This document shows, one piece after another, positions 24,501 through 32,962 of a stretch of DNA of 64,000 nucleotides. Position numbers and translations under genes: made by a program. The DNA lies in assembly GCA_035079385.1 (NCBI GenBank), contig JAVHKY010000001.1, positions 8,642,501 through 8,706,500 on the forward strand. Reading direction: 5' to 3'. The number at the start of each line of letters is the position of its first letter. Within the stretch, counting starts at the first letter, position 1. Origin of the DNA: Aspidiotus rigidus (Eukaryota; Arthropoda; Insecta; Hemiptera; Diaspididae). A model generated the notes under the pieces. The model worked only from the letters and a program-made list of their open reading frames with translations. It searched no databases and was not told where the DNA came from.

Positions 24501-25983
24501 GCATACCTGTATACGAGAAATAAAATGAATGTATATACTGTCGTAAAATCTAAAACTGAAGAAAAAAAAAAAAAGAAATGTATGAAAAAATAATAAAAGT
24601 ACTGCCACCGGGACCGCGTACGGATGACAGAACACAGAGGATAAAGCATAATGAAGTAATAATGACCGAGATAACAATCAAGTTGAGGACGACCGAATGC
24701 GTCGGGCGACGACTAGTGGATGGATTGCCGAGTAATTTAAAGAGTGTACCAGAGCCGTGTGCCTGTTCTACCATAAACTTACTACTGGACAAGTTCCTGC
24801 GAAAAAGGAGTTTGTTACACAGCGCTAGTTGACGTCTCAGTTATACCATACGCTGCTTTTAGAATTAATTAATCATTGTTCATCGTATTGTTTTCAAAAT
24901 AGCGAATGAATTATCCAAGTTTTACCCTACGGGAAACGATAATCTAATATTTTAGAAGTACATCATGGGAGTAAAATAACGCCCGAACTCGCTGCGTGTT
25001 AATGTGTTAAATATAATGAGAAAGTACACCTGGTTTCCAACCTTGATACCGGGACATATCATTATTGTTGGACACTTGGAAAGCGGTAGCGATCCGAAAT
25101 ATCTGAGCTGAAGCACTTTCCCTGAAAACGATTACAATTTGCATACTTAGTCTTGACTGAAGATTACCTTCATTGTCTTCGTTTTCTGAGAACATACCAA
25201 CAATATCATTCTTCAATTGAACATACGCGTATTGCACCACTTTCGAAACCATCTTCCTCTCTCTTCTCTTCTAATCTTCTATTTAGGATTTTTTAAATAA
25301 AAACTCTCCAGGAATTTGATCGATATTAGATTCTTTGGGAGATTCCAATTTCAACTTCCGGAACCATCCTTGCTCTCACTTCAATTATCCTCATTGAAGC
25401 CTTTGACGATGTCAAAAAAATATTTGTGGTACCCTATTTGCCAACAAAGATGCGTCAAAAGGTCCTGTAGTTTCAAGTTTAGTAGGGGTTGTGATATGCA
25501 TTCGAGGTGGGGCTGTAATTAAAAGAGGAAATAAAATACGTACAAATCGTATCAAGTGGACAGAAAAAGTAGCAAATACGTACTGCTCTGAAAATGTCTG
25601 AAATAAGCGAACGGACTTCGTTGAAATGAATATATGAGGAAGCAATTTTTTTGGAAAAAAAAAAAAGAAATCATTTTTCACACACATATCCTCATTTGGG
25701 GAGACGTGTATGGTATCCAATTTAGCTTAATACTGAAGAGCCCTTCTTAGTACCTAGATGCATCTATTTCGGGGTGGAATAAAAGGACAATGAGACGTGT
25801 TTTTTTCCCAATCACTACAGCAAGGTTCTCAACAAAAAGGTTTTACATGTTATTCCTCGTAAGGAGAAAGAGTTCCTTAAATATCTCAAAAACCAAAAAA
25901 AAGCTCGCAGCAGTCATGACTAGCTGCTCGGAATTGCCTTTATCAACTTTGTATTAGGATGACACCTTCGTCCTGAATGAGGC
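21506..25983. other. AT-rich non-coding stretch with weak exon-like spots
   Basis: No gene is firmly supported over 4.5 kb. One exon-like spot on the minus strand lies within 25252-25007 (listed separately). Another, at about 24800-24626 minus, follows a tttttcgcag acceptor and encodes a hydrophobic stretch (VVLNLIVISVIITSLCFILC), but has no clear donor. A poly-A patch lies at 23226-23240. Confidence 0.4.
25007..25252 (-). CDS. Candidate minus-strand coding segment, possibly two exons
   Basis: An open frame of 81 codons starts MVSKVVQYAYVQLKNDIVG. Within it lies a textbook short intron: GTATGTTCTC donor after codon 18, an ACTAAGTA branch-like site and a TCGTTTTCAG acceptor, about 75 bp in all. 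A further donor-like CCAG|GTGTAC occurs near 25030. Spliced and unspliced versions are both open, so the choice is undecided. No family is recognised. Confidence 0.2.
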   Translation of the reverse strand: MVSKVVQYAYVQLKNDIVGMFSENEDNEGNLQSRLSMQIVIVFRESASAQIFRIATAFQVSNNNDMSRYQGWKPGVLSHYI

Positions 25984-26040
25984 CAAATGATGTTACCACT
26001 TTTCCATAAGAGTTAGTAGAAAAGTGGTAACATCATTTTG
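25984..26040. repeat. Hairpin A near the Penelope-like element
   Basis: Arms of about 21 nt (caaatgatgttaccactttt and its complement with one bulged base) around a 14-nt spacer. It lies about 90 bp before the reverse-transcriptase remnant, beside a second hairpin. Confidence 0.7.
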
Positions 26041-26066
26041 CTTGACCCTATAGTATATAGGACGGG

Positions 26067-26091
26067 CTGGTGACTAGACACTAGTCACCAG
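26067..26091. repeat. Hairpin B: perfect 11-bp stem, 3-nt loop
   Basis: ctggtgactag, aca, ctagtcaccag. It lies 27 bp after hairpin A and about 40 bp before the start of recognisable PLE coding sequence. Confidence 0.7.
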
Positions 26092-26199
26092 ACTATTTGT
26101 GTTCTAAATAGCATACCGTTTTTGGTCTTATTAATACACTATTTTTGGTTCAGTTGATGGACAAACTCTGTGGAACTAACCGACAACCTGTAGGATCGC

Positions 26200-26780
26200 T
26201 CCTTCCTAAATTCGTCGAGACTCGTGTCGTTCGACGTAGCATCATCCATGTACTCGAGGATCTCTGTCAAAAATGCCATCAACCTTATGATTAAACATCT
26301 GCAAAACAATAAACTGCCCCCAAATATCTTAGCAGAATTTAAGCGCCTCATAGAATTCTGTCTTATGAATAACATCTGCAGTTTCAACGGCACCTCTTAT
26401 CGATTCCCGGACGGTCTCCCTTTGGAAGGACCTATCTCCTCCCTTGTTGCCGTAGTGTTCATCGACAAGATGGAAAACTACATCTTATCATCATCTGTGA
26501 ATTCCTAGAAAACATTATCTTGGAAACGATATGTGGATGACATTTTGTGTGTTTGAACGGTTGGGACCCAGATATAGATTTTTTTTTTTAGTGAACTCAA
26601 CTCATACCATCCATCTACTTCTCTAACTATGGAAATCGGAGGAAGTACAATCAATTTTTTGGACTTAAAAATATCGCTCCTAGAAGCAAACTCCAACTTG
26701 AAATCTACAGAAAACCTACATTCTTCGGAATCTCCATACACGCATCTTCGTGTCATACCCGGCCTCATAAACTTGTTGCC
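26200..26780 (+). pseudogene. PLE reverse transcriptase fragment, copy 1
   Basis: Frame at about 26215-26506 reads LVSFDV, then ISVKNAINLMIKHLQ, then the PLE box DGLPLEGPISSLVA, and stops at 26506-26508 (TAG). Past the stop, KRYVDDILCV (catalytic Asp pair) continues near 26521-26550, and after a T run and frame change the NFLDLKISLLE block appears in the 26629 frame. At least one stop and one frameshift make it inactive. Confidence 0.75.
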
Positions 26781-26783
26781 ACC

Positions 26784-27482
26784 ATGTCTTCAATTCACAA
26801 ACTTATCTCCCTTCCATTATCTACAAGCTCTTTTGAGCATGAAGTTTCTCAAATTGAAAGAATCGCTGTGCTAAATAATTTGAACGTTAACGTCAAACAA
26901 CTCGTAAAAAAGAGAAGATTGAAAAAACCTCTTTCAGAACGTAATCCCCAACCTCCTCTTTCTCTTTCTCAAAGTAAGAAGAAATGGATAGGTTTCCCGT
27001 ACCTCGGTAGATCCTCGCGAATGTTGGGGGGAGAGTTATATCGTCTAGGATACACTCCTGCGTTCTACCCTATCACAACCTTAAGGAAGTTTTTCACGCC
27101 CAAAGATAAAATCCCTGACGCGGACAAACCAGGCGTTTACAAAATAACTTGCGGTGAGTGTCCTGCCACTTACATCGGCCAGACTGGAAGAGCACTTAAT
27201 GAACGATTACAAGAACACATTTGTGCAGCATTCTCAAAAAATCCCTCTAAATCGGCCTTAGGTCTCCACTGTATTACGTTTGGACACGACCCTGAAAAAC
27301 TTAGCGCTGAAATCCTTCACTCCTGCGGACTTAATCGTCTCGAAGAAATAGAAAGCATCAAATCATACAAATCTGATCGATATTACAATCTAAATGCCAT
27401 GAGTACTACTGACATGGAATCGACACTCTTTAACCCGCTAATTCTATATAATTATACATTGAATCATCCGTCGACAGACTGA
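26784..27482 (+). CDS. GIY-YIG endonuclease domain of Penelope-like element, copy 1
   Basis: 232 codons, uninterrupted. Residues 67-75 (KWIGFPYLG) and FFTPKDKIPD (103-112) form the PLE linker before the nuclease. GVYK at 117-120 and TYIGQT at 129-134 are the two halves of the GIY-YIG core, with CGEC (123-126) between, Arg136 next and the EH pair near 144-145. A downstream Glu lies in RLEEIES. In PLEs this domain nicks target DNA to prime reverse transcription. The chosen ATG is internal to the element's original single ORF, since the RT half upstream is in other frames; the protein is unlikely to be made alone. Copies 2 and 3 in this window are diverged relatives from a different PLE lineage. 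Confidence 0.8.
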   Translation: MSSIHKLISLPLSTSSFEHEVSQIERIAVLNNLNVNVKQLVKKRRLKKPLSERNPQPPLSLSQSKKKWIGFPYLGRSSRMLGGELYRLGYTPAFYPITTLRKFFTPKDKIPDADKPGVYKITCGECPATYIGQTGRALNERLQEHICAAFSKNPSKSALGLHCITFGHDPEKLSAEILHSCGLNRLEEIESIKSYKSDRYYNLNAMSTTDMESTLFNPLILYNYTLNHPSTD

Positions 27483-27571
27483 GGGTAAGATGAATCAACA
27501 CAATCCAACTCGAACAGCTAAACAAAACCGTTCTCTCGCCTATCGCTCTTCCTTTCATTCTTCGCGGACAT

Positions 27572-27601
27572 CTGATGATGATACGTTCACCGTATCGAAA
27601 C
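27572..27601 (+). ncRNA. Hammerhead-ribozyme-like core of PLE copy 1
   Basis: CTGATGA at 27572-27578, then T, stem GATACG (27580-27585), loop TTCAC, stem CGTATC (27591-27596) and GAAAC at 27597-27601. All core positions of CUGANGA and GAAA are intact. It is followed by CGGTC, so ACCGGT forms a self-complementary stem III with a GUC cleavage triplet, as in dimer-type hammerheads of PLEs. It lies about 90 bp after the endonuclease stop. Hammerheads in PLE terminal repeats are established; activity of this copy is inferred. Confidence 0.7.
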
Positions 27602-28209
27602 CGGTCGTGATTCGTAAAGGCTCTAGCCGGGTAAGGGGGGGGGAATGGCCTTGGTCGGAAAATGTTTCAAGTGTCCGTCAAAATGTTGTCCCCAATGAGA
27701 AAACTCGAAATCCAAAAAATTGAACCCATCCGCTCACCCACATGGGCTGCAGAGTCATTTTCAGGCCTAAAATCCAAATGGCTGTATCTCAGGCAATAAT
27801 AATCGCACAACGAGGACATTTTAGTATATGTGAACGTTCATCCATGGTATTTTTTTCAAAGAAAACATTCATATTTTCCCTAGTTTCTAGCAATAACAAA
27901 ACTTCAAACTCGAATAAAAAAAATCGGGGGGGGGGGGCACCTGGGGAAAATCATTCATTTGAAGCGCCATACCCTCTACTACAACATGCATGAGTACCAT
28001 AGTCCTCGGTGAGGTGGAACATTCCCAAAAAAATCAATATTTAATAAATTTCTGTGATTTTTTTATGAATAGCGGGGTGAACTATGACTGCTCCCGCAAT
28101 AGACCGCGAGAAATCAATAGTCAATGTTCGAACTGAAAAATACGCACTCCTCCGTGGGATGAAATGGGAATGTTGATAGACCAAAAATATATTTCGTTTA
28201 TCGATTTGG

Positions 28210-28996
28210 TCAATTCTTATGTAAACACGTCCACCGATTAGGTGGAGTACGTTAGATTGAGAGAAATAGTTGAAAAATTCTCCAGTCGCTGGAACAGTTT
28301 GAAAATAGTAGAGAAATCCACTGTTTCAACCTGGAAAACTACGATTTTTCATAATTAATTCATTCATCAAATAGGTCAGTTCTTACGTAAACATGTCCGC
28401 CGAGTTTGAAAAAAATGGTCAAAAAATTCTCCAGTCGCTGGAACGTTTTGGAAATGATAAATAATCGAGAAAATTCCCTTTTTCACCCTGGAGGACCGTG
28501 AGTTTTTGTATGTCATTCATCAATTCGTTCAATTCTCAAGTAAATATGTATGCCGAGTTTGAAAAAAATAGTCAAAAAATTCTCCAGCCGCTGGAACCTT
28601 CTGAAAATGACAAATAATCGAGAAAATCCACTTTTTCACACTGGAGGGCTGTGAGTTTTGGTATTGTGTTCATTAATTAGGTCGATTAAAATGTGAACAC
28701 GTCCACCGAGTTGGAAAAAAATATTCAAAAAATTCTCCAGCCTCTGGAACGTACTAGAAATGACAAATAATCGAGAAAATCCACTTTTTCACCCTGGAGG
28801 ACCGTGATTTTTGGTATTATGTTCATCAATTACGTCAAATCTTATATAAATATATCCACAGAGTTGGGAAAAAATAATCAAAAAATTCTCCAGTGGCTGG
28901 AACGATCTAGAAATAGTACCTTGTCCAGAAAATCCACTTTTTCAATATGGAGAGCCCTGATTTTTGGTATGTTGTCTATCAATTAAGTCAAATCTT
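28210..28996. repeat. ~152-bp tandem subrepeats, left foldback arm
   Basis: Five units; the marker ttctccag falls at about 28278, 28428, 28580, 28733 and 28886 (spacings 150-153). Each unit contains ctccagtcgctggaac, a ctttttcaccctggagga segment and a freely varying AT-rich part. A sixth unit continues at 31146-31230 beyond the retrotransposon. Confidence 0.85.
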
Positions 28997-29013
28997 ATAT
29001 GTTAATACGCCTT

Positions 29014-30717
29014 CTAGCGTTGATCGATAAGAAGGATAAACCACCTGGTCTACCATCCTCTTATCGTCCACTTTGTCTGCTAGACAATGTTGGGAAACTT
29101 CTAGAAAGAGTGATAGCCAATCGTTTGGAGAGCTATCTGAAGGAAAGAGATATAATCTCTGATAGCCAGTACGGTTTTCAAACTGGACGCTGCACATCAG
29201 ATGCTGGGATCCAGCTGAAGAGGATAGCCAAGTCAGCAATTGATATGCGTCAGTTTCGCGCAGCCGTCAGCCTCGACATAAGAAATGCGTTCAATTCAAT
29301 TCCATGGAAGATGATATTGGAAGCTCTTGTGAACGCAGGAGTGCCCGCATACCTGCTCAGGATGATCAGCAGCCATCTTAGCTGCCGTGAAATCCAAGCA
29401 GAGACGTCTGCTGGTACAGTAAAGCGCCCTGTTACTTGTGGGGTGCCGCAGGGGTCGGTCCTGGGGCCGCTTTTGTGGTGCGTCGCATTTAACGGAATCT
29501 TTAAGGTGAAGCTGCCACCGGGGGTTAAGCTTATCTGCTATGCGGATGACACCCTGGTGGTATGCACCGCCGAAACAACTGTAGCGGTGGAGAGCAGGGT
29601 AAACCGGGCCCTAGAGGATGTGACGCGTTGGATCGAGTCGGCTGGACTTGAACTAGCAGCAAGTAAGACGGAGGCCATTTTATTCACGACCCGTCGGAAG
29701 TTCAAGCCACCCACCTTTCGCCTGCGAGGTGTGGAAATTGGAATCAAGAAGCAAATGAAATACCTGGGCATCTGGTTTGACTCAACGCTGAGCTTCAGGC
29801 ACCATTTCCTGATGGCAGCGGAAAAGGCGGGCCGGGTAGTTGGATACCTAAGCCGCCTTATGAGGAACCTGGGAGGACCGAGAGAAGCAAGGAGAAGGAT
29901 CATGATGAGCATCGCCTTGTCGATCCTCCTATATGGTGCGCCAGTATGGGCCGACTGCATGAAGGTACCATACCGAAGAAGAGAGATGGTAAAGATCCAA
30001 CGAAGAGCTGCGCTAAGGTGTGTTAGTGCCTACCGCACTGTCTCGACGGAGGCTCTTTGTGTATTAGCACGTTCACCACCAATCGAGCTCCTTGCTGAGG
30101 AGAGAGCGGTGGTGTTCGAAGCAAAGAAGAGAACGACGACCAACCGAGAAGCTTTACGGGTCAAGCAGGAGGCCAGGCGCTCCTTGCTTGTAAAGTGGAA
30201 AGCAAGAATTGCCCAGAGTGAGCTGGGTACATGGACAACCCGTGTGCTAATACGCGACCTTGATGAGTGGATGAATCGACACCGTGGTCAGCTGAACTTT
30301 AACCTGACGCAGGTGTTAAGCGGCCATGGCTGCTTCAACAAGTACCTTCACGAGAAGTCGAGGAAAGTTGAGCAGGCAACGTGTTTGCACTGTAACCAAG
30401 GGCGGGATGATGGACCACAACACACCTTATTTGAGGGTGAGGCGTGGAGGCGTGAGCGGGACGAGCTTAGTCGGTCTCTTCAAGAGATCGGGGTAGATGA
30501 AGCGCTCGACCCGAGTAGCTTGGTACCCACCATGCTAGGTTCCGAAGAAGCATGGAACCAGGTGTCTGCATTTGCGGCCACCATCATGAAGAGGAAGATG
30601 GACCAGGAATGGAATAAGCAAATGCAGAACCACGCTATGGCCTACTCAACACCTGTGTACCATCAACATCCAGATCTGCAGGAAGAAGAGGAAGAAGGAT
30701 ACCATCCAGATTGTTAG
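29014..30717 (+). CDS. ORF2 RT and C-terminal domain, R1-like copy 1
   Basis: Uninterrupted frame (an ATG at 28999 lies in the flanking duplication, adding five foreign codons). Counting from that ATG: RT blocks SYRPLCLLDN (21-30), VSLDIRNAFNSI (90-101), GVPQGSVLGPLLW (148-160) and the catalytic YADD (181-184), then thumb. Toward the C-terminus a zinc-knuckle-like CLHC...H pattern appears, but its last cysteine is Gly (FEGEAW, against FECEAW in copy 2), so the knuckle is damaged. It lacks the endonuclease and the first RT motifs, so it cannot act alone. It would copy element RNA into the target as part of an intact parent. Confidence 0.9.
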   Translation, partial: LALIDKKDKPPGLPSSYRPLCLLDNVGKLLERVIANRLESYLKERDIISDSQYGFQTGRCTSDAGIQLKRIAKSAIDMRQFRAAVSLDIRNAFNSIPWKMILEALVNAGVPAYLLRMISSHLSCREIQAETSAGTVKRPVTCGVPQGSVLGPLLWCVAFNGIFKVKLPPGVKLICYADDTLVVCTAETTVAVESRVNRALEDVTRWIESAGLELAASKTEAILFTTRRKFKPPTFRLRGVEIGIKKQMKYLGIWFDSTLSFRHHFLMAAEKAGRVVGYLSRLMRNLGGPREARRRIMMSIALSILLYGAPVWADCMKVPYRRREMVKIQRRAALRCVSAYRTVSTEALCVLARSPPIELLAEERAVVFEAKKRTTTNREALRVKQEARRSLLVKWKARIAQSELGTWTTRVLIRDLDEWMNRHRGQLNFNLTQVLSGHGCFNKYLHEKSRKVEQATCLHCNQGRDDGPQHTLFEGEAWRRERDELSRSLQEIGVDEALDPSSLVPTMLGSEEAWNQVSAFAATIMKRKMDQEWNKQMQNHAMAYSTPVYHQHPDLQEEEEEGYHPDC

Positions 30718-31145
30718 GGCCTTTATAGTTGTTGACAGAATCTCGCGTTTATATGGTTGCTCCGCGTCCTCTATTCCGGTGAACTTACTACGGTACGTTC
30801 ACTGTTCATACGAATATGTCTAACGAGCACCATACAGTGAGATTCACGCAACAGCGACTTACTACACCTGATGTGATGTGATAGTGTCGTTTTTGTGATG
30901 TGAGTGTTCTCTAGTGCTGTTCTTTTTGTGCGTGCCAGGGGGGCATCGCAGCTTGGCGGTTGCCAAAGCAACTTGGCAGTTGCCGAGTAGAAGAGGGGGT
31001 TCGCGTAGGAGATTCCTCCTTCACTGAAGTTATACCCGAAAGGGTCGATTCTGGTGTTGGAGGAAACAATATTAAATGCATACGCAACCCACACCTACTC
31101 CATTATGGATGACGCGGGCGGTGCTGCACATGCGACATACAAGCG
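29014..31145 (+). mobile_element. R1-like non-LTR retrotransposon, copy 1 (5'-truncated)
   Basis: Flanked by identical 17-bp direct repeats, atatgttaatacgcctt, at 28997-29013 and 31146-31162. The element begins inside the RT domain and runs through a 3' untranslated region of about 430 bp without a poly(A) tail. It is nearly identical over its length to 40522-42659. The absence of poly(A) and the protein sequence fit the R1 clade. The clean duplication and truncation are those of target-primed reverse transcription. Confidence 0.9.
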
Positions 31146-31162
31146 ATATGTTAATACGCCTT

Positions 31163-32330
31163 ACGAGTTGGAAAAAAATAGTCAATAAATTCTCCAGTCG
31201 CTAGGACGCTCTGGAAATAGTAAATAACCAAGGATACACCCCCCCCTAAGTTTCATTTCCTTTACTTTGAAGTGTAGAATGTTTATTTTTGTTCCCCTGA
31301 AGTCGTAGTGGTACAACCTGTGTCACTAGGAGCCGTGCACTTGCATGAAGTGCAGCAATCCTCTCTCGAGTTGAGGTGACAATGCTTCAAATTTCGGAAT
31401 TCATGAGCATGACAATACAAAGGAGATGATTGTCTTCTATTGTGTCTCGGGAAAGGATGCCTCCACATCATGTGAGTGCACGGCTACCAGTAACACAATT
31501 TGTACCGCTGCGACTCGAGGGGAGAAAAGTAACACATGAATCATAGTGGCGGGTGTGTACCTTTGATTTTTTAATACTTCCGGAGCGTCCCAACGACTGG
31601 AGAATTTTTTTCAATTTTTTTAAAACTTGACGTAAGTGTTCTTATAAGAATCGACTATACTATCTGAGCGTCTGGAGAACTTACATAGACTATTTTTTTC
31701 GAAATAGAGATGTGTTTACTTAAAAATTGAACTTATTGATAAATAGAATATAAAAATCACGATTCTCCAAGTTCAAAAAGTAGATATTTTCAATTTTTCA
31801 TTTTCAGACTATTCCAGCAACTGGAGAATTTATTGACTATTTTTTCCAAACTCGGCGGAGGTATTAACATAAGATTTGACCTTTTTGATAAACAACATAC
31901 CAAAAATCAGGGCTCTCCACGTTGAAAAAGTGGATGTTCTGGATTTGGTACTATTTCTAGATCGTTCCAGCGACTGGAGAGTTTATTGACTATTTTTTCC
32001 AACTTGGCGGATGTATTTACATAAGAATTGACCTTATTGATAAGCACAATATAAAAAATCACGGTTTTCCACGTTGGAAAAGTGGATTATTTAGAGTTTT
32101 TACTATTTCGAGGGCATCCCAGAAACTGGAGAATTTTTTGATTATTTTTTCACAACTCGGCGGGTGCATTTACATAAGATTTGCCGTAATTGATAGACAA
32201 AATACCAAAACTCACGGTCCTCCAGAGTGAAAAAGTGGATTTTCTCGAATTTTCGTCATTTCCCGAACGTTCCAGCGACTGGAAAATTTTTTGACCATTT
32301 TTCTCAACCTAACGTACTCCACCTAATCGG
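31163..32330. repeat. Foldback centre and right-arm subrepeats
   Basis: After the retrotransposon, a last left-orientation subrepeat (ctccagtcgctaggac at about 31191) is followed by a unique centre (about 31230-31570). Subrepeats then resume in the opposite orientation; the marker ctggagaa falls at about 31597, 31673, 31819, 31974 (variant), 32126 and 32280 (variant), mostly 146-155 bp apart. Confidence 0.75.
31283..31471 (-). CDS. Cysteine-rich frame in the foldback centre
   Basis: 62 codons on the minus strand, rich in His and Cys, with REDCCTSCKCTAPSDTGC near the C-terminus. It lies in the unique loop of the foldback, where captured or cargo sequence would sit. No family is recognised, and no promoter or splice signals are clear. 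Chance is the main alternative. Confidence 0.15.
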   Translation of the reverse strand: MMWRHPFPRHNRRQSSPLYCHAHEFRNLKHCHLNSREDCCTSCKCTAPSDTGCTTTTSGEQK

Positions 32331-32962
32331 TGGACGTGTTTACATAAGCACTGACCGAATCGATAAACGAAATACTAAAAATATATTTTTGGTCTATCAA
32401 CATTCCCATTTCATCCCACAAAGGAGTGCGTATTTTTCAGTTCGAACATTGACTATTGATTTCTCGCGGTCTATTGCGGGAGCAGTCATAGTTCACCCCG
32501 CTATTCATGGAAAAATTACAGAAATTCATTAAATATTGATTTTTTGGGGAATGTTCCACCTCACCGAGGACTGTGGTACTCATGTATGTTGTAGTAGAGG
32601 GTATGGCGCTTCAAATGAATGATTTTCCCTAGGTGCCTCCCCCCCGATTTTTTTTTTATTCGAGTTTGAAGTTTTGTTATTGCTAGAAACTAGGGAAAAT
32701 ATGAATGTTTTTTTTTTTTGAAAAAAATACCATGGATGAACGTTCACATATACTAAAATGTCCCCAAGTTTCATCGCTGTGCGATCATTATTGTCTGAGA
32801 TACAGCCATTTGGATTTTAGGCCTGAAAATGACTCTGCAGCCCATGTGGGTAAGCGGATGGGTCCAATTTTTTGGATTTCGAGTTTTCTCATTGGGGACA
32901 ACATTTTGACGGACATTTGAAACATTTTCCGACCAAGGCCATTTTCTCCCCCTTACCCAGCT

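Larger units (their letters stand above)
26110..27628 (+). mobile_element. Penelope-like element, copy 1 (5'-truncated)
   Basis: The order is that of a PLE: reverse transcriptase palm remnants with a YVDD box, a linker, and a C-terminal GIY-YIG endonuclease. A hammerhead-like core follows at 27572-27601. The 5' part of the RT is missing. The 3' part is interrupted by the modular foldback that starts at about 27625; T-rich sequence after 32962 may be its continuation. Confidence 0.85.
27625..32962. mobile_element. Modular foldback (FB/Galileo-like) DNA element
   Basis: Ends are inverted: agccgggtaaggggg at the left, and the complement of agctgggtaaggggg at the right. Homology continues inward for over 1.3 kb through a shared outer segment (27629-28210 against 32330-32958) into tandem subrepeats of about 152 bp in each arm. 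The centre (about 31230-31570) is unique. No transposase is seen. Long inverted repeats built of tandem modules are the hallmark of Foldback-type elements. It sits just after the hammerhead of PLE copy 1. Flanks (ggctct / ctcctt) do not give a clean target duplication. The left arm is split by an R1-like retrotransposon. Confidence 0.8.

Noticed and set aside
24626..24800. Minus-strand membrane-segment exon
   Set aside because: A good acceptor and a hydrophobic stretch, but no convincing donor, and it does not join the candidate exon at 25 kb in phase.
25960..25990. cctgaatgaggcc as a hammerhead start
   Set aside because: The core has an extra base (CTGAATGA) and no GAAA with a stem; the neighbouring palindromes explain the structure.
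29538..29960. 140-codon minus frame (and its twin at 41052-41474)
   Set aside because: Antisense shadow of the R1-like RT; it recurs in both copies because the sense sequence does.
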